Assembly: GCF_002979775.1 (NCBI RefSeq)
Contig: NZ_PCPR01000004.1
Span: 1-64,000, forward strand
Length of the DNA: 64,000 nucleotides
Source: Arthrobacter sp. MYb23
GTDB lineage: Bacteria; Actinomycetota; Actinomycetes; Actinomycetales; Micrococcaceae
Direction: 5' to 3'
In this document: positions 43,074-53,915 of the stretch, one piece after another
Numbering within the stretch: the stretch's first letter is position 1
Layout of the letters: every line of letters begins with the position of its first letter
The notes under the pieces: generated by a model
What the model saw: only the letters and a program-made list of their open reading frames with translations
Database searches by the model: none
Told to the model about the DNA's origin: nothing
Made by a program: the position numbers and the translations under genes

Positions 43074-44102
43074 ATGGACTACCAGAACGAATTCATAGTG
43101 GCCGCCCGGCACCGACTCGAATCAGGATCCGAACGGCAGCTCAGCCGAAGGTACAAGAAGGGCGAACTTGTCCGGGTACGCAGAGGCGTCTACGTGGACA
43201 AGGAACATTGGCTCGGGCTCAAACCCTGGGACCGATACTCCGCAACCGCCCGGGCCCTGGCTGCGGAGAACCCGTCCGCGGAGTTCTGCTTCGAAACAGC
43301 CGCGCTGTTCTGGGGACTCCACATACTCGGCGTTCCAACTCACATCCACCTCGCCAACGCTTCGCGTGGGCATGCGGGGTCGCGAAGCCCGAACACCCAG
43401 GCAGCGGCCCTTGGGCCAAGTGGCGCTACAGGACTTGAAAGAATTCGGGGCTATGGAATCTATCGGCACTACTATTCAACCGACACCGTGTACCTGCGCG
43501 GTTTGCGGCTCACGGGGCTGGCGCAAACGGCCGTGGATGTCCTCGCCAGAAGTTCCTTCACCAAGGGCGTTGTCTTGGCCGATCACGCAATCAGCGCAGC
43601 CAGGTTTCCCTCGCTTTTCATGAGCAGGGCGACCCTCGGGACGGCAGCCGAGGGCCTTGCCTCCGAGGCCAAGAGACAACGCGTGGACGAGATTCTTGGC
43701 TTCGCTGACAAGAATTCCGGCTCTGCGGGTGAGTCGCTTAGCCGTGCACAGATGCACCTTCTCGGCTTCCCGGTTCCGGAGCTACAGTACGAGTTCCGCG
43801 ATGCCATGGGGTTTGTTGCCCGTACGGACTTCTTTTGGCGGGACCAAGGAGTAATCGGAGAGTTCGACGGCGATGCAAAGTACTTGAGGGACGAATATCT
43901 GGGTGGACAGAGCGCCCGGGAAGCGGTCCTCGCCGAGAAGAAACGTGAGGACCGGTTGCGTGCTCTTGGGTTCAAGGTGGTGCGCTGGGACTGGGCCACC
44001 GCTAACAATCCAGCCCTGCTCACGGCAAAACTCCTCGCGGCTGGACTGACTCCGCTAAGGAACACCGCCAAACGGACAATTCACCAGGGCACGCAAGGGT
44101 GA
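43074..44102 (+). CDS. AbiEi-like/PD-(D/E)XK nuclease protein, paralogue 2
   Basis: A 342-residue paralogue of the gene at 11872-12849 with the same order. The winged-helix AbiEi-like domain has KKGELVRVRRGVYVDKE (about 29-45) and TAALFWGLHILGVPTH. The C-terminal nuclease-like domain has RTDFFW (D252) and GEFDGDAKYL (E263, D265, K269), then EKKREDRLRALGFKVVRWDW. SAGESLSRAQMHLL is shared with the other copy (SVGESMSRAQMILL). No toxin partner is adjacent. The gene ends inside a 13-bp hairpin. ATG at 43074 has no strong SD. Confidence 0.7.
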   Translation: MDYQNEFIVAARHRLESGSERQLSRRYKKGELVRVRRGVYVDKEHWLGLKPWDRYSATARALAAENPSAEFCFETAALFWGLHILGVPTHIHLANASRGHAGSRSPNTQAAALGPSGATGLERIRGYGIYRHYYSTDTVYLRGLRLTGLAQTAVDVLARSSFTKGVVLADHAISAARFPSLFMSRATLGTAAEGLASEAKRQRVDEILGFADKNSGSAGESLSRAQMHLLGFPVPELQYEFRDAMGFVARTDFFWRDQGVIGEFDGDAKYLRDEYLGGQSAREAVLAEKKREDRLRALGFKVVRWDWATANNPALLTAKLLAAGLTPLRNTAKRTIHQGTQG

Positions 44103-44110
44103 ATTGTCCG
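44073..44110. terminator. Hairpin spanning the stop codon, likely bidirectional terminator
   Basis: CGGACAATTCACC (44073-44085) and GGTGAATTGTCCG (44098-44110) form a perfect 13-bp stem with a 12-nt loop. The stop codon TGA (44100-44102) of the AbiEi-like gene lies in the right arm. It lies before the end of the convergent serS gene (44131). No long U tract follows. Confidence 0.65.
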
Positions 44111-44130
44111 TCGGAGGGTGCAAGCAGGGA

Positions 44131-45411
44131 CTAGAGAACCGGCAGAACCTCAAGTCCGCCAAGGTACTTCTGCAGCGCCTTGGGAACGTTGACTGAGCCG
44201 TCCGGGTTCTGGTGGTGCTCAAGGATGGCAACGATCCACCGCGTGGTGGCCAGCGTGCCGTTCAGCGTGGCAACGGCGCGGGTTCCCTTGGCAACACCAT
44301 CGTCATTGACCGCGCGTTCGCGGATGTTGAGGCGTCGGGCCTGGAACGTGGTGCAGTTGGACGTTGACGTGAGCTCGCGGTAGGCGTTCTGGGTGGGAAC
44401 CCAGGCTTCGCAGTCGAACTTTCGGGCCGCGGACATGCCGAGGTCGCCGGCAGCGGTGTCGATCACGCGGTAAGGGAGCTCGCACTTGGCCAGCATTTCC
44501 TCTTCCCAAGCCAGCAGGCGCTGGTGCTCGGCAGCCGCTTCCTCAACGGTGGTGTAGATGAACATCTCCACCTTGTTGAACTGGTGCACACGGATGATGC
44601 CGCGGGTGTCCTTGCCGTGGGATCCGGCCTCGCGGCGGTAACAGGAGCTCTGGCCTGCGTAGCGGATGGGGCCGGCAGAGAGGTCCAGGATCTCGTCTGC
44701 GTGGTAGCCGGCGAGGGCCACCTCCGAGGTTCCCACGAGGTAAAGGTCGTCTTCGGCGAGACGGTAGATCTCGGCGTCGTGCTTTACATCAAAACCGGTG
44801 CCCTGCATGGTCTCCGGACGCACCAAAGTGGGGGTGATCATGGGGACGAAGCCGGCGTCGATGGCCTGCTCCATGGCCATCTGCAGCAGCGCCATTTCCA
44901 AACGCGCACCTACGCCGCGGAGGAAGTAGAAACGCGAGCCGGAAACCTTGGCGCCGCGTTCCATGTCGATTGCGCCGATCAGTTCACCAATTTCAAGGTG
45001 ATCCTTGGGCTCGAAGTCGGTGAATTCGCGGGGTGTACCCACGGTTTTGACCACAACGTAGTCATCCTCGCCGCCCTCGGGAACACCATCCACCACCAGG
45101 TTGGGGATGACGCGGAGCAGTTCCTCCTGCTTGGCTTGGGCAGCTGCGGCTTCAGCAGACGCGGCCTTGACCGAGTTGGCGAGTTCCTTGACCTCCGCCA
45201 GCAGGGCCTGCTTTTCCTCGCCCTTGGCCTGCGCCACCTTCTTGCCGAAAGCGTTCTGCTCGGCGCGGAGGGTTTCGTGGCGGATCAGCGCGGCACGACG
45301 GGAAGAGTCAGCGGAGATGATCGCGTCCACAACGGACTCGTCGGCGCCACGGGCGCGCTGGCTGGCACGGAACTTGTCCGGATTTTCGCTGAGGTCTTTT
45401 ACGTCGATCAC
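44131..45411 (-). CDS. serS: Seryl-tRNA synthetase
   Basis: Charges tRNA-Ser. The 426-residue class II synthetase has an N-terminal coiled-coil arm (about 25-110), motif 2 in [17 protein letters not shown] and motif 3-like [47 protein letters not shown] matches the family. ATG at 45411 is divergent from the diacylglycerol kinase gene. No T-box-like leader is seen in the 113-bp gap. Confidence 0.97.
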   Translation of the reverse strand: MIDVKDLSENPDKFRASQRARGADESVVDAIISADSSRRAALIRHETLRAEQNAFGKKVAQAKGEEKQALLAEVKELANSVKAASAEAAAAQAKQEELLRVIPNLVVDGVPEGGEDDYVVVKTVGTPREFTDFEPKDHLEIGELIGAIDMERGAKVSGSRFYFLRGVGARLEMALLQMAMEQAIDAGFVPMITPTLVRPETMQGTGFDVKHDAEIYRLAEDDLYLVGTSEVALAGYHADEILDLSAGPIRYAGQSSCYRREAGSHGKDTRGIIRVHQFNKVEMFIYTTVEEAAAEHQRLLAWEEEMLAKCELPYRVIDTAAGDLGMSAARKFDCEAWVPTQNAYRELTSTSNCTTFQARRLNIRERAVNDDGVAKGTRAVATLNGTLATTRWIVAILEHHQNPDGSVNVPKALQKYLGGLEVLPVL

Positions 45412-45524
45412 CAGACAAGAGTATTCGAATCTGCCGCGGATTTCCGGCCCGCAGCGGGCAAAGCCCGTCCGCCCCGGATGCGCGGCAAAGAGGGGACTGC
45501 CCAGGAGGATAGTGTTGGAGCACC

Positions 45525-46586
45525 ATGAGCGACTGGATCTTGTACCTGATTCTCGCTGGGGGCGTGGCGTTTGCCGTCTCCAGTTGGTGGGGTGTGCGCC
45601 GATTGAAAGCCCGCCACATCAGGAGCGCGGTCCGGGAGGACGCACACAGGCCAGGCCCGGGGGACCAGCGCGTGGCGGTGATCCTCAATCCGGTAAAAAA
45701 CAACGCCGACGAGGCCCGCAAAGCCATCATTGACGCCTGCGATCTCGCCGGTTGGGACGCGCCCAAGTTCTTTGAAACCACCGTGGAGGACCCCGGCTAC
45801 GGTCAGTCGCGCCAAGCGCTGGCCTACGGAGCCGACGTCGTTCTGGCCTGCGGCGGCGACGGCACAGTACGCGTTGTGGCAGAGTCGCTGGCGCACAAGA
45901 ACGTTGCCATGGGCCTCATCCCGCTGGGCACCGGGAACTTGCTGGCCCGCAACGTGGATTTGGACGTTACGGACCTGGCGGACTGCATCCAAGTGGCTCT
46001 GTTCGGGCATCAGCGCTACATCGATACCGCCACCATGGGCGTGGACAACGACATCACGGGCGAGTCCGCCGAGCACACCTTCCTGGTGATCGCAGGCATG
46101 GGCCTGGACGCCGAGGTTCTTGGCGACACCAAGGAAGACCTGAAGAAAAGCGTTGGCTGGCTCGCTTACACGGAGGCCGGTGTCCGCCACCTGCCTGGGC
46201 GCCGCAAACGCGTCACCATCACCATGGATGACCAGCCGGAGCAAGCACGGAAAATCCGCAGCGTACTGTTCGCCAACTGTGGTTTGATCCCCGGCGGGAT
46301 CGACTTCATCCCTCAGGCCATGATCGACGACGGAATGCTGGACATTGTGGTGATGAGCCCGCGCAGCGCTTTCGGCTGGCTCGCCATGTACACGAAGGTT
46401 CTGTTCAAGCACAATGCGAACCTGCCCATGATGAGCTTCTACCGCTCCGGAAAAGTCACCATCCGCAGCCAGGAACCCATGGCCACACAGCTCGACGGCG
46501 ACCCGTCGGGTGAAGCAACCAAAGTCACTGTTCAGGTGGAGCCAGGGTCGTTGCTGGTGCGCGTACCGAAAGCCAAGACCCTCTAA
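45525..46586 (+). CDS. Diacylglycerol kinase family lipid kinase
   Basis: A 353-residue protein with one N-terminal membrane helix (about 5-22) and a DAGK catalytic domain: [51 protein letters not shown] (the GGDGT and PLGTGN motifs) and [10 protein letters not shown]. Bacterial members phosphorylate diacylglycerol or sphingoid or undecaprenyl lipids. ATG at 45525 has GGAG upstream. It is convergent with the small acidic gene (9-bp gap). Confidence 0.92.
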   Translation: MSDWILYLILAGGVAFAVSSWWGVRRLKARHIRSAVREDAHRPGPGDQRVAVILNPVKNNADEARKAIIDACDLAGWDAPKFFETTVEDPGYGQSRQALAYGADVVLACGGDGTVRVVAESLAHKNVAMGLIPLGTGNLLARNVDLDVTDLADCIQVALFGHQRYIDTATMGVDNDITGESAEHTFLVIAGMGLDAEVLGDTKEDLKKSVGWLAYTEAGVRHLPGRRKRVTITMDDQPEQARKIRSVLFANCGLIPGGIDFIPQAMIDDGMLDIVVMSPRSAFGWLAMYTKVLFKHNANLPMMSFYRSGKVTIRSQEPMATQLDGDPSGEATKVTVQVEPGSLLVRVPKAKTL

Positions 46587-46595
46587 ACAGCGCCC

Positions 46596-46814
46596 TTATT
46601 CGGGTTGCGCTGCGTTCTTCCCTGCTTCTTCAGCCGCCGCCTTGGCAGCAGCCCGGGCCTCGGACTGCTCCTTGATCATGGCTTGTTCTTCTTCAAAACG
46701 CAGGCGATCCGCACGATCCGCTTCATCGCCGTCCCAGTCAGCTTCGTTTTCACTTGAAGGCTTGGGATTGACGATCATGCCCTGGCCGTCTTTGTCATCG
46801 CTGTGGACAGTCAT
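46596..46814 (-). CDS. Small acidic charged-helix protein
   Basis: A 72-residue protein, very charged, without hydrophobic segments: SENEADWDGDEADRADRLRFEEEQAMIKEQSEARAAAKAAAEEAGKN. The C-terminal half should be one long helix. ATG at 46814 has AGGGGAG 5 nt upstream, so the in-frame ATG nine codons earlier is rejected. No family recognised; it lies downstream of pheA. Confidence 0.75.
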   Translation of the reverse strand: MTVHSDDKDGQGMIVNPKPSSENEADWDGDEADRADRLRFEEEQAMIKEQSEARAAAKAAAEEAGKNAAQPE

Positions 46815-46920
46815 GACCGCTCCCCTTCGTTTGGCATTCATCCATCGTTTATGGATCAGGCAAGCATACGCACAGAAGCATCCTTGCGAAAGGGCAACGA
46901 TTGCGGCCTGTGGACGGCGG

Positions 46921-47853
46921 CTATGAGCCGTTCACGAGCGAGTCAACCCACGCATGTGCCGAGGCGAAAGCGGCGTCCGACGTATGCGGTGCCACCACGG
47001 CCGGCTGCTTGTCCGCGCGGGCGTAGGAGCCCAGGAACCGGGTTGCCGGACTGATCCGGTGCAGTCCGGCCAAGGCGTCCGCCACGCGGGAATCGGTGGC
47101 GTGCCCGTCTGCGTCAATGCTGAAGAAATAGTGGCCCAGGTACTGTCCCGTGGGCCGCGATTCAATGCGGCTCAGGTTTACGCCGCGGGACGCGAATTGG
47201 TCCAGGATTTCCATGAGCGCTCCCGGGTGGTCCTCAGGCAGCGGCACCACCACGGTGGTCTTGTCCGCGCCCGTACGTTCCGGAAGGAGGCCGGGCTTGC
47301 TTACCAGGATGAACCGGGTGACCGCGTCAGGGTTGTCGCCAATGTCTTCGGCGAGGACGTTGAGGCCGGGTTGTCCCGCAGCAACCAACGGGGCACAAAT
47401 GGCCGCTTCATAGGGAGCATCATCCTCCAGCAGGCCCATGGCGGACGCCGCCGTCGAGGATCCCGGGACGTAATCGGCGCCCGGGAGGTTCTCGTCCACC
47501 CAAAGACGGCATTGCGCCCAAGCATGGCCGTGCGTCGAGATCCGCTTGATGTCGGAAAGCTCGACGCCGGGCCTCGCCACGAGCACGAAGGTGACGCGGA
47601 CAAGGGCCTCACGAATAATCCGGAGTTCCTGGCCTGTGGCAATCGCGTCCAAGGTGGCTGTAACCCCGCCCTCCACCGAGTTCTCGATGGGCACCATGGC
47701 CGCGTCAGCCTCGCCGGCTCGGACCCGATCCAGCGCTGTGTTGACGTTGGTGCACGGAATGCGGGTGGCGTCAGCAGCTCCCGGAACCTGCATGAGGGCG
47801 GCTTCGGTGAAGGTGCCCTCGGGACCGAGGAACGTGTAAGTAACTGCCGACAT
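46921..47853 (-). CDS. pheA: Prephenate dehydratase
   Basis: Converts prephenate to phenylpyruvate in phenylalanine synthesis. The 310-residue monofunctional enzyme has YTFLGPEGTFTEAAL, VPIENSVEGGVTATLDAI and ISTHGHAWAQC in the PDT domain. A C-terminal ACT domain (TTVVVPLPEDHPGALMEIL, then LSRIESRPTG, residues about 200-275) gives Phe feedback. It follows the rhodanese gene by 32 bp. Confidence 0.96.
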   Translation of the reverse strand: MSAVTYTFLGPEGTFTEAALMQVPGAADATRIPCTNVNTALDRVRAGEADAAMVPIENSVEGGVTATLDAIATGQELRIIREALVRVTFVLVARPGVELSDIKRISTHGHAWAQCRLWVDENLPGADYVPGSSTAASAMGLLEDDAPYEAAICAPLVAAGQPGLNVLAEDIGDNPDAVTRFILVSKPGLLPERTGADKTTVVVPLPEDHPGALMEILDQFASRGVNLSRIESRPTGQYLGHYFFSIDADGHATDSRVADALAGLHRISPATRFLGSYARADKQPAVVAPHTSDAAFASAHAWVDSLVNGS

Positions 47854-47885
47854 TGGAGATATTCCTTGCTGGTTATATACGCGTG

Positions 47886-48212
47886 CTACAGAACAACCGG
47901 CTTCAGCCCGTTATCCGAAACCATGGACTTCCCGGTCTCAAACCACATGTCCATGCCACCGGCAACGTTCACGGCAGAATAGCCCTGTCCCACGAGCCAC
48001 TGGACAGCGCGGAATGACCGGCCTCCGGTGCGGCAGATGACAAAGAGGTCATCATCCGGATCGAGCTCGTCCAGGCGTGCCGGCAGCTGGTCCATGGGGA
48101 TGTGCCGTGCACCTTCCGCGTGCCCGGCCACCCACTCGTAGTCTTCGCGGACGTCCAGGATGCTGGCGTCTGCCGGAATGTCGCCCACAGGTACGGTATC
48201 GAAGTCGCTCAT
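47886..48212 (-). CDS. Rhodanese-like domain protein
   Basis: A 108-residue single-domain rhodanese with LDVREDYEWVAGHAEGARHIP and the active-site loop ICRTGGRS (catalytic Cys). It would carry persulfide sulfur in the cytosol. ATG at 48212 has GGAAGGGAA upstream; the frame further upstream has no SD. It lies 32 bp before pheA and is probably transcribed with it. Confidence 0.93.
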   Translation of the reverse strand: MSDFDTVPVGDIPADASILDVREDYEWVAGHAEGARHIPMDQLPARLDELDPDDDLFVICRTGGRSFRAVQWLVGQGYSAVNVAGGMDMWFETGKSMVSDNGLKPVVL

Positions 48213-48387
48213 GGCGTTCCCTTCCATCGAATAAGGTCCAGCATCCAGCCTAGTCCCCGGGGCGCGACACCGTAACTTCACCGGACACAGCAACGTTGAG
48301 GAGAGCCCCGCCCTTGCTTCCCGGCGCGCGGACGTTAAGACTGGGACAGGAGCGCACCCCTGCAATCGGCCTGTGAGGAGTACCCGA

Positions 48388-49131
48388 ATGACTACTGGGC
48401 AAGCAACGATCCTCGCGACATCCGGCGGCTACAAGCCAGGTGAGCGGACCAGGATCGAGTTCAATCACCTGATGCATTACGCAGTGGAGCTGTCCGGCGC
48501 TTCCGGCCGCGCTCCCCGGGTGACACACATCGGCACAGCATCCGGTGACCAGCGCTGGTGGGCTGCGGAAATGGACCAGGCAGCGCGTATTGCGGGGTTC
48601 GATTTCAGTCATCTCAACCTCTTCACCATGCCTAACATCGAGGACCCGGAAGAGCACCTCCTGGAGCAGGACGTTGTGTGGGTAAACGGTGGTTCGGTGG
48701 TGAACTTGCTGGCCGTTTGGCGGGCACATGGACTGGACGGAATCTTGCGGAAGGCCTGGGAACGCGGAGTGGTGCTGGCTGGCGTCTCAGCGGGTTCCAT
48801 CTGTTGGTATCAAGGTGGTGTGACCGACTCCTTTGGTCCGGAACTCAAACCTGTCAGCAATGCGCTAGGCTTCCTCCCTTATGCCAACGGCGTCCACTAC
48901 GACTCCGAACTGCGGCGTGCGCCGGCCATCCACAAGCTGGTGGCCAACGGCACGCTCGGCGAGACCCACTGCACGGACGACGGCGTCGGGCTGGTTTATC
49001 GGGGAACGGAACTTGTGGAGGTGGTGTCCGAGGTGAAGAACAAGGCTGCCTTCCGGGTGACCGCCGGCGCCGGTGAGAGCGTGGACGCTGTTGCTGTGGA
49101 GGAACGGTTGGAGCCACGTTTCCTTGGCTGA
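48388..49131 (+). CDS. Peptidase E (family S51)
   Basis: A 247-residue alpha/beta serine peptidase of the PepE/cyanophycinase clan. The nucleophile is in LAGVSAGSICWYQGG, with GTASGD near residue 50 and a late THCTDDGVG. These enzymes cleave N-terminal Asp dipeptides. ATG at 48388 has GAGGAG upstream. It overlaps the amidase start by 8 bp. The neighbours (amidase, peptide transporter) suggest a peptide or amide scavenging group. Confidence 0.9.
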   Translation: MTTGQATILATSGGYKPGERTRIEFNHLMHYAVELSGASGRAPRVTHIGTASGDQRWWAAEMDQAARIAGFDFSHLNLFTMPNIEDPEEHLLEQDVVWVNGGSVVNLLAVWRAHGLDGILRKAWERGVVLAGVSAGSICWYQGGVTDSFGPELKPVSNALGFLPYANGVHYDSELRRAPAIHKLVANGTLGETHCTDDGVGLVYRGTELVEVVSEVKNKAAFRVTAGAGESVDAVAVEERLEPRFLG

Positions 49132-50560
49132 TCCTTACCTGCATGACTTGTCCTTGTTGACGGCTGTTGAGCTCCGCGACGCGCTGGCTGCGGGGGAACT
49201 CTCTGCCCGAGAGTCCGCCGAGCATTTTCTTCGGGTGATCGAATCGCGGAACAAGCAGCTGGGCGCCTTTGTCACCGTCACAGCCGAGCAGGCGCTCAAG
49301 GACGCCGAGGCTGCAGACGGGCTGCACGCGCGCCTGACCCGGGAGGGACGCCGCGAAGAGCTCCCCGCCCTTCACGGCATGCCCATCGCGTTCAAGGACC
49401 TCACCGATGTTGCCGGAGTTCGCACCACGCACGGCAGCGCAGCCCTTGAGCACAAGCCGGCGCCGGAGGACGGCGCTCTCGCGGCAACCTTGAAAGGGCA
49501 GGGTGTCATCTCACTGGGCAAGACCCAAGTTCCGGAATTCGGACTCACGGCCTACAGCGAAAACCGGGTGGCGCCGCCGTCGCGTAATCCGCATGCCTTG
49601 GGACGCAGCTCCGGCGGATCCTCGGGCGGTAGCGCCGCCGCCGTGGCTGCGGGACTTGTTCCCTTTGCGCCGGGGACCGACGGCGGTGGCTCCATCCGGA
49701 TTCCAGCAGGTGCCTGCGGACTGGTGGGGCTGAAGCCGGGACGGGGCGTGGTGCCATCGGGCGCGAGCGCGGGCGATGCCGCCAAGTTGGTGGTTGCCGG
49801 GCCGCTCGCCCGGACCGCGGCAGACGCAGCGCTGCTGATGGACGCGCTGGTCCCCCGGGATCACGCGCCCGACGGCGGATACCTCGCCAATGTGGGGTTG
49901 GCGCCGGATCCCCTGAGCATCGGCGTGAGTTTGGACAGCCCCTGGGCTGGCGTGTATCCGTTCGAGATCGCGCCGGAAGCGATGGACGCCCTCATGCTGG
50001 GGGCGAAGCTGCTTGAAAAAGCCGGCCATCACGTCAGCGAAGCCGACATCCGGTATGACAACCGCTATCCCGAATCATTCACCACGGCCTGGACTGCCGG
50101 CGTCGGGAGTGCCCGGATAGCACCCCAGCGCGAAGCCTTGCTGACGCCGTTGACCCGCACCTTCCGGCGTCGGGCGCAACAGCGGAGCGCCTTGAAGGTC
50201 AATGAAGCGCTGAGATTCCTGCGGCAGTTCGAGCACGATACCGTGGCGCAGTACGCGGAGTGGGACCTGATCCTCATGCCCACTTTGGCGCAGACACCGC
50301 GGCCGATCGGCTGGTTCACGGGCGGCGGGCACAGCGGTGAACAATGGCCGAGCGAGTGGGCCGGCGATGCTGACGAGGACTACAAACGGCAGTGTGAGTA
50401 TGCACCGTGGTCCTCCATGGTGAACGTGTGCGGGCTCCCGGCCATCAGCATTCCGGTGCACACAACGCCGGGTGGCCTGCCGATGGGTATTCAGTTGATT
50501 GGCAAGCCCGGATCTGAACTGTTGCTTCTCCAGCTCGCAGCAGTCCTCGAGACCCACTAA
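49124..50560 (+). CDS. Amidase-signature family amidase
   Basis: A 478-residue amidase with the Ser-cisSer-Lys triad: Lys in AFKDLTDVAGVRT, GRSSGGSSGGSAAAVAAGL, and GTDGGGSIRIPAGACGLVGLKP. Length is normal. The start is uncertain: TTG at 49124 overlaps the peptidase stop, and a GTG/TTG farther upstream in the peptidase gene is also in frame. Substrate unknown. GatA is unlikely because gatB/C are absent. Confidence 0.9.
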   Translation: MADPYLHDLSLLTAVELRDALAAGELSARESAEHFLRVIESRNKQLGAFVTVTAEQALKDAEAADGLHARLTREGRREELPALHGMPIAFKDLTDVAGVRTTHGSAALEHKPAPEDGALAATLKGQGVISLGKTQVPEFGLTAYSENRVAPPSRNPHALGRSSGGSSGGSAAAVAAGLVPFAPGTDGGGSIRIPAGACGLVGLKPGRGVVPSGASAGDAAKLVVAGPLARTAADAALLMDALVPRDHAPDGGYLANVGLAPDPLSIGVSLDSPWAGVYPFEIAPEAMDALMLGAKLLEKAGHHVSEADIRYDNRYPESFTTAWTAGVGSARIAPQREALLTPLTRTFRRRAQQRSALKVNEALRFLRQFEHDTVAQYAEWDLILMPTLAQTPRPIGWFTGGGHSGEQWPSEWAGDADEDYKRQCEYAPWSSMVNVCGLPAISIPVHTTPGGLPMGIQLIGKPGSELLLLQLAAVLETH

Positions 50561-50644
50561 GACCCGCGTCTAACATATGGAAAGTGGTTGCCCCGGGCAT
50601 TCATCGATGTGACAATGCCCGCAGTCAGTGCCAGCATTGAGAAA

Positions 50645-52114
<1,470 letters not shown>

Positions 52115-52140
52115 CCCGCTCGCCTAACGGCACGCAATTA

Positions 52141-52197
52141 ACGACGGCGACCCTTGCGCCCGGTGGGATTCCCACCTGACGCAAGGGTCGCCGTCGT
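52141..52197. terminator. Bidirectional terminator between POT transporter and DUF4190 gene
   Basis: An 18-bp perfect stem, ACGACGGCGACCCTTGCG (52141-52158) with its complement at 52180-52197, encloses a second hairpin GGTGGG/CCCACC (52162-52167, 52171-52176). It lies 26 bp after the transporter stop and 8 bp before the stop of the convergent gene. No U tract is present. Confidence 0.8.
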
Positions 52198-52204
52198 ACG
52201 TGCA

Positions 52205-52852
52205 CTAGTAGTTGTAGCGGCTTCCGCTGCTTGCGGCACCAACGCCAATGATGAAGATGATGAAGATGACCGCCAGAGCGATGCCGAGGTAGCCCATCAC
52301 CAAACCGGCGATCGCCATGCCCTTGCCGGCGGGCTCACGCTTCAGGGCGAGGTGGCCCAGAATCACTGCGGCGATCTGCGGGAGGATGAAGAAGCCGAAG
52401 CCAATGTACACGGCGATGCCGCAGCACATGCTGGCAATGCTCAGGCCCTTGGGCTCGGCCTGCATGGCGTAGTAGGCGGGCTGGCCGTAGGGTGACTGCG
52501 GCTGGCCGTAGGGTGACTGCGGCTGACCGTAGGGTTGCTGGCCGTATGGCTGCTGGTTGAACGCTTGCTGCTGGTACGGGCTCGGCGGCTGACCGTAGGG
52601 CGAAGGGGGCTGCTGGCTGTAATCGCCCGGCGTGTATGGGCTCTGCCCGGGCGCGCCCTGCTCGTAGGGCGGGAGCGGCTGGGTGGCGTTGGCGCCGTAC
52701 CCAGGTGCGCCCTGTTCAGGTGCATTTTCGGCGGACGGGCCCTGGCTGGGCGTGCCCGGCTCGGGCGCGCTGAACTGTGCGGGCGGGACGTACTGCGGCG
52801 GCTCGTAGCCCGCGGGCTTGTCCTCGTTGTCCTTGGATGGCTGGTCTGACAT
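52205..52852 (-). CDS. DUF4190 membrane protein with Pro/Gln/Tyr-rich N terminus
   Basis: A 215-residue protein. Residues 1-~135 are disordered and rich in Pro, Gln, Gly and Tyr, with repeated GQPQSPY units (exact 21-bp DNA repeats around 52481-52522). The C-terminal ~80 residues have two membrane helices (SIASMCCGIAVYIGFGFFILPQIAAVILGHLAL and GLVMGYLGIALAVIFIIFII), the DUF4190 pattern. ATG at 52852 has AGGGGG upstream. Function unknown; the tail may act in protein contacts. Confidence 0.85.
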   Translation of the reverse strand: MSDQPSKDNEDKPAGYEPPQYVPPAQFSAPEPGTPSQGPSAENAPEQGAPGYGANATQPLPPYEQGAPGQSPYTPGDYSQQPPSPYGQPPSPYQQQAFNQQPYGQQPYGQPQSPYGQPQSPYGQPAYYAMQAEPKGLSIASMCCGIAVYIGFGFFILPQIAAVILGHLALKREPAGKGMAIAGLVMGYLGIALAVIFIIFIIGVGAASSGSRYNY

Positions 52853-53042
52853 AGGTATCCCCCTGGATCTGGTCTTTGGTCCCAACACTACCGCCGCCGG
52901 GGGCGGCACATAAGGTAGCGCGTGCCCCGCGTGTGTGCCACCACTGCGAGGAGGGTCACATTCATGCATACGCATGGAATATTTTCGAGCCGGACTTGGT
53001 TTTCGGTAATAGCGACCTCAACATCGCTCACCAACGAAATCT

Positions 53043-53058
53043 GCGGGACCCGTCCCGC
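53043..53058. promoter_or_regulatory. Palindrome just before the SDR ribosome binding site
   Basis: GCGGGAC and GTCCCGC form a perfect 7-bp inverted repeat with a CC centre, ending 2 bp before the AAAGGAGG of the downstream SDR gene. It could be an operator or, as RNA, a small hairpin affecting translation. Confidence 0.4.
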
Positions 53059-53070
53059 AAAGGAGGAATC

Positions 53071-53826
53071 ATGGGTAACTTCGAAGGCAAAACCGCGCTC
53101 GTCACCGGCGGGGGCTCCGGCCTCGGGGAAGCAATCAGCAAGGACCTCGCGAAGAACGGCGTCAACGTAGTCGTTGTGGACGTCAATCTCGACGCCGCCA
53201 CACGGGTGGCCGGAGAGATCACGGCCGACGGCGGCAGGGCAGTACCGTTCCAAGGCAACACAGCTGTGACCGAGGACAGCAAGAAGGCAGTCGACTTCGC
53301 AGTGGAGACCTACGGTGCGCTCAACTACGCCGTCAACAACGCCGGCATCGGCGGGGCCAGCGCTCCTGTGGGAGAAATCGACATCGAAGACTGGGACCGG
53401 GTCATCGCCATTAACTTGAGCGGCGTCCTCTACGGAATGCGCTACCAAGTCCCGGCCATCCTTGCCGCAGGCGCATCCGAGGGTGCCATTGTGAACATGG
53501 CCTCCATTCACGGTGCCGTGGCCGCCCCCGGCAACGCCGCGTACACCGCAGCCAAGCACGGCGTAGTGGGCATGACCAAAAATGCTGCTGCTGAATACGG
53601 AGCCCAGGGGCTTCGGGTCAATGCGGTTGGACCCGGCTACATCGATACTCCGCTGTTGGCTGCAGCGCCGAAGGAGGTCATCAGCGGTCTCGAAGCAAAG
53701 CACCCGCTTGGCCGACTGGGCACGGCGGAGGAGATCGCGAACGTCACAACGTTCCTCCTTTCCGACAAGGCCAGCTTCATGACCGGCTCTTATGTACTCG
53801 TCGATGGCGGCTACACCGCCGTCTAG
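53071..53826 (+). CDS. Short-chain dehydrogenase/reductase
   Basis: A 251-residue classical SDR with TALVTGGGSGLGEAIS at about 8-23, NNAGIGGASAP, the catalytic Ser in VNMASIHGAVAAPGNAAYTAAKHG and Tyr/Lys in YTAAK, and a GPGYIDTPLL loop. It is a NAD(P)-dependent oxidoreductase of unknown substrate. ATG at 53071 has AAAGGAGG upstream. A palindrome at 53043-53058 may regulate it. Confidence 0.92.
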   Translation: MGNFEGKTALVTGGGSGLGEAISKDLAKNGVNVVVVDVNLDAATRVAGEITADGGRAVPFQGNTAVTEDSKKAVDFAVETYGALNYAVNNAGIGGASAPVGEIDIEDWDRVIAINLSGVLYGMRYQVPAILAAGASEGAIVNMASIHGAVAAPGNAAYTAAKHGVVGMTKNAAAEYGAQGLRVNAVGPGYIDTPLLAAAPKEVISGLEAKHPLGRLGTAEEIANVTTFLLSDKASFMTGSYVLVDGGYTAV

Positions 53827-53873
53827 CTGCTGTTGTCGCCCCCGCCGCGTTGTTCGCTACCGTTACCCCCGAT

Positions 53874-53915
53874 CGCACCCGTAACCTCTGGAGCGAATGG
53901 CGCGAAAGGGTGCGC
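53874..53915. repeat. Dispersed GCACCCGTAACC...GGGTGCG inverted repeat, copy 2
   Basis: The element starts CGCACCCGTAACC, has GGAGCGAATGGCG in the centre and ends AAAGGGTGCG, closely matching 11651-11690. It sits between the SDR and pgm genes. A partial copy (GGCGCGCCAG...GGGTGCA) follows at about 53931-53955. Confidence 0.7.

Noticed and set aside
45420..45435. tRNA-like TTCGAATC
   Set aside because: Isolated motif with no acceptor or anticodon stem around it.
45412..45524. T-box leader upstream of serS
   Set aside because: The 113-bp gap has no T-box consensus or terminator/antiterminator pair, and it is shared with a divergent gene.
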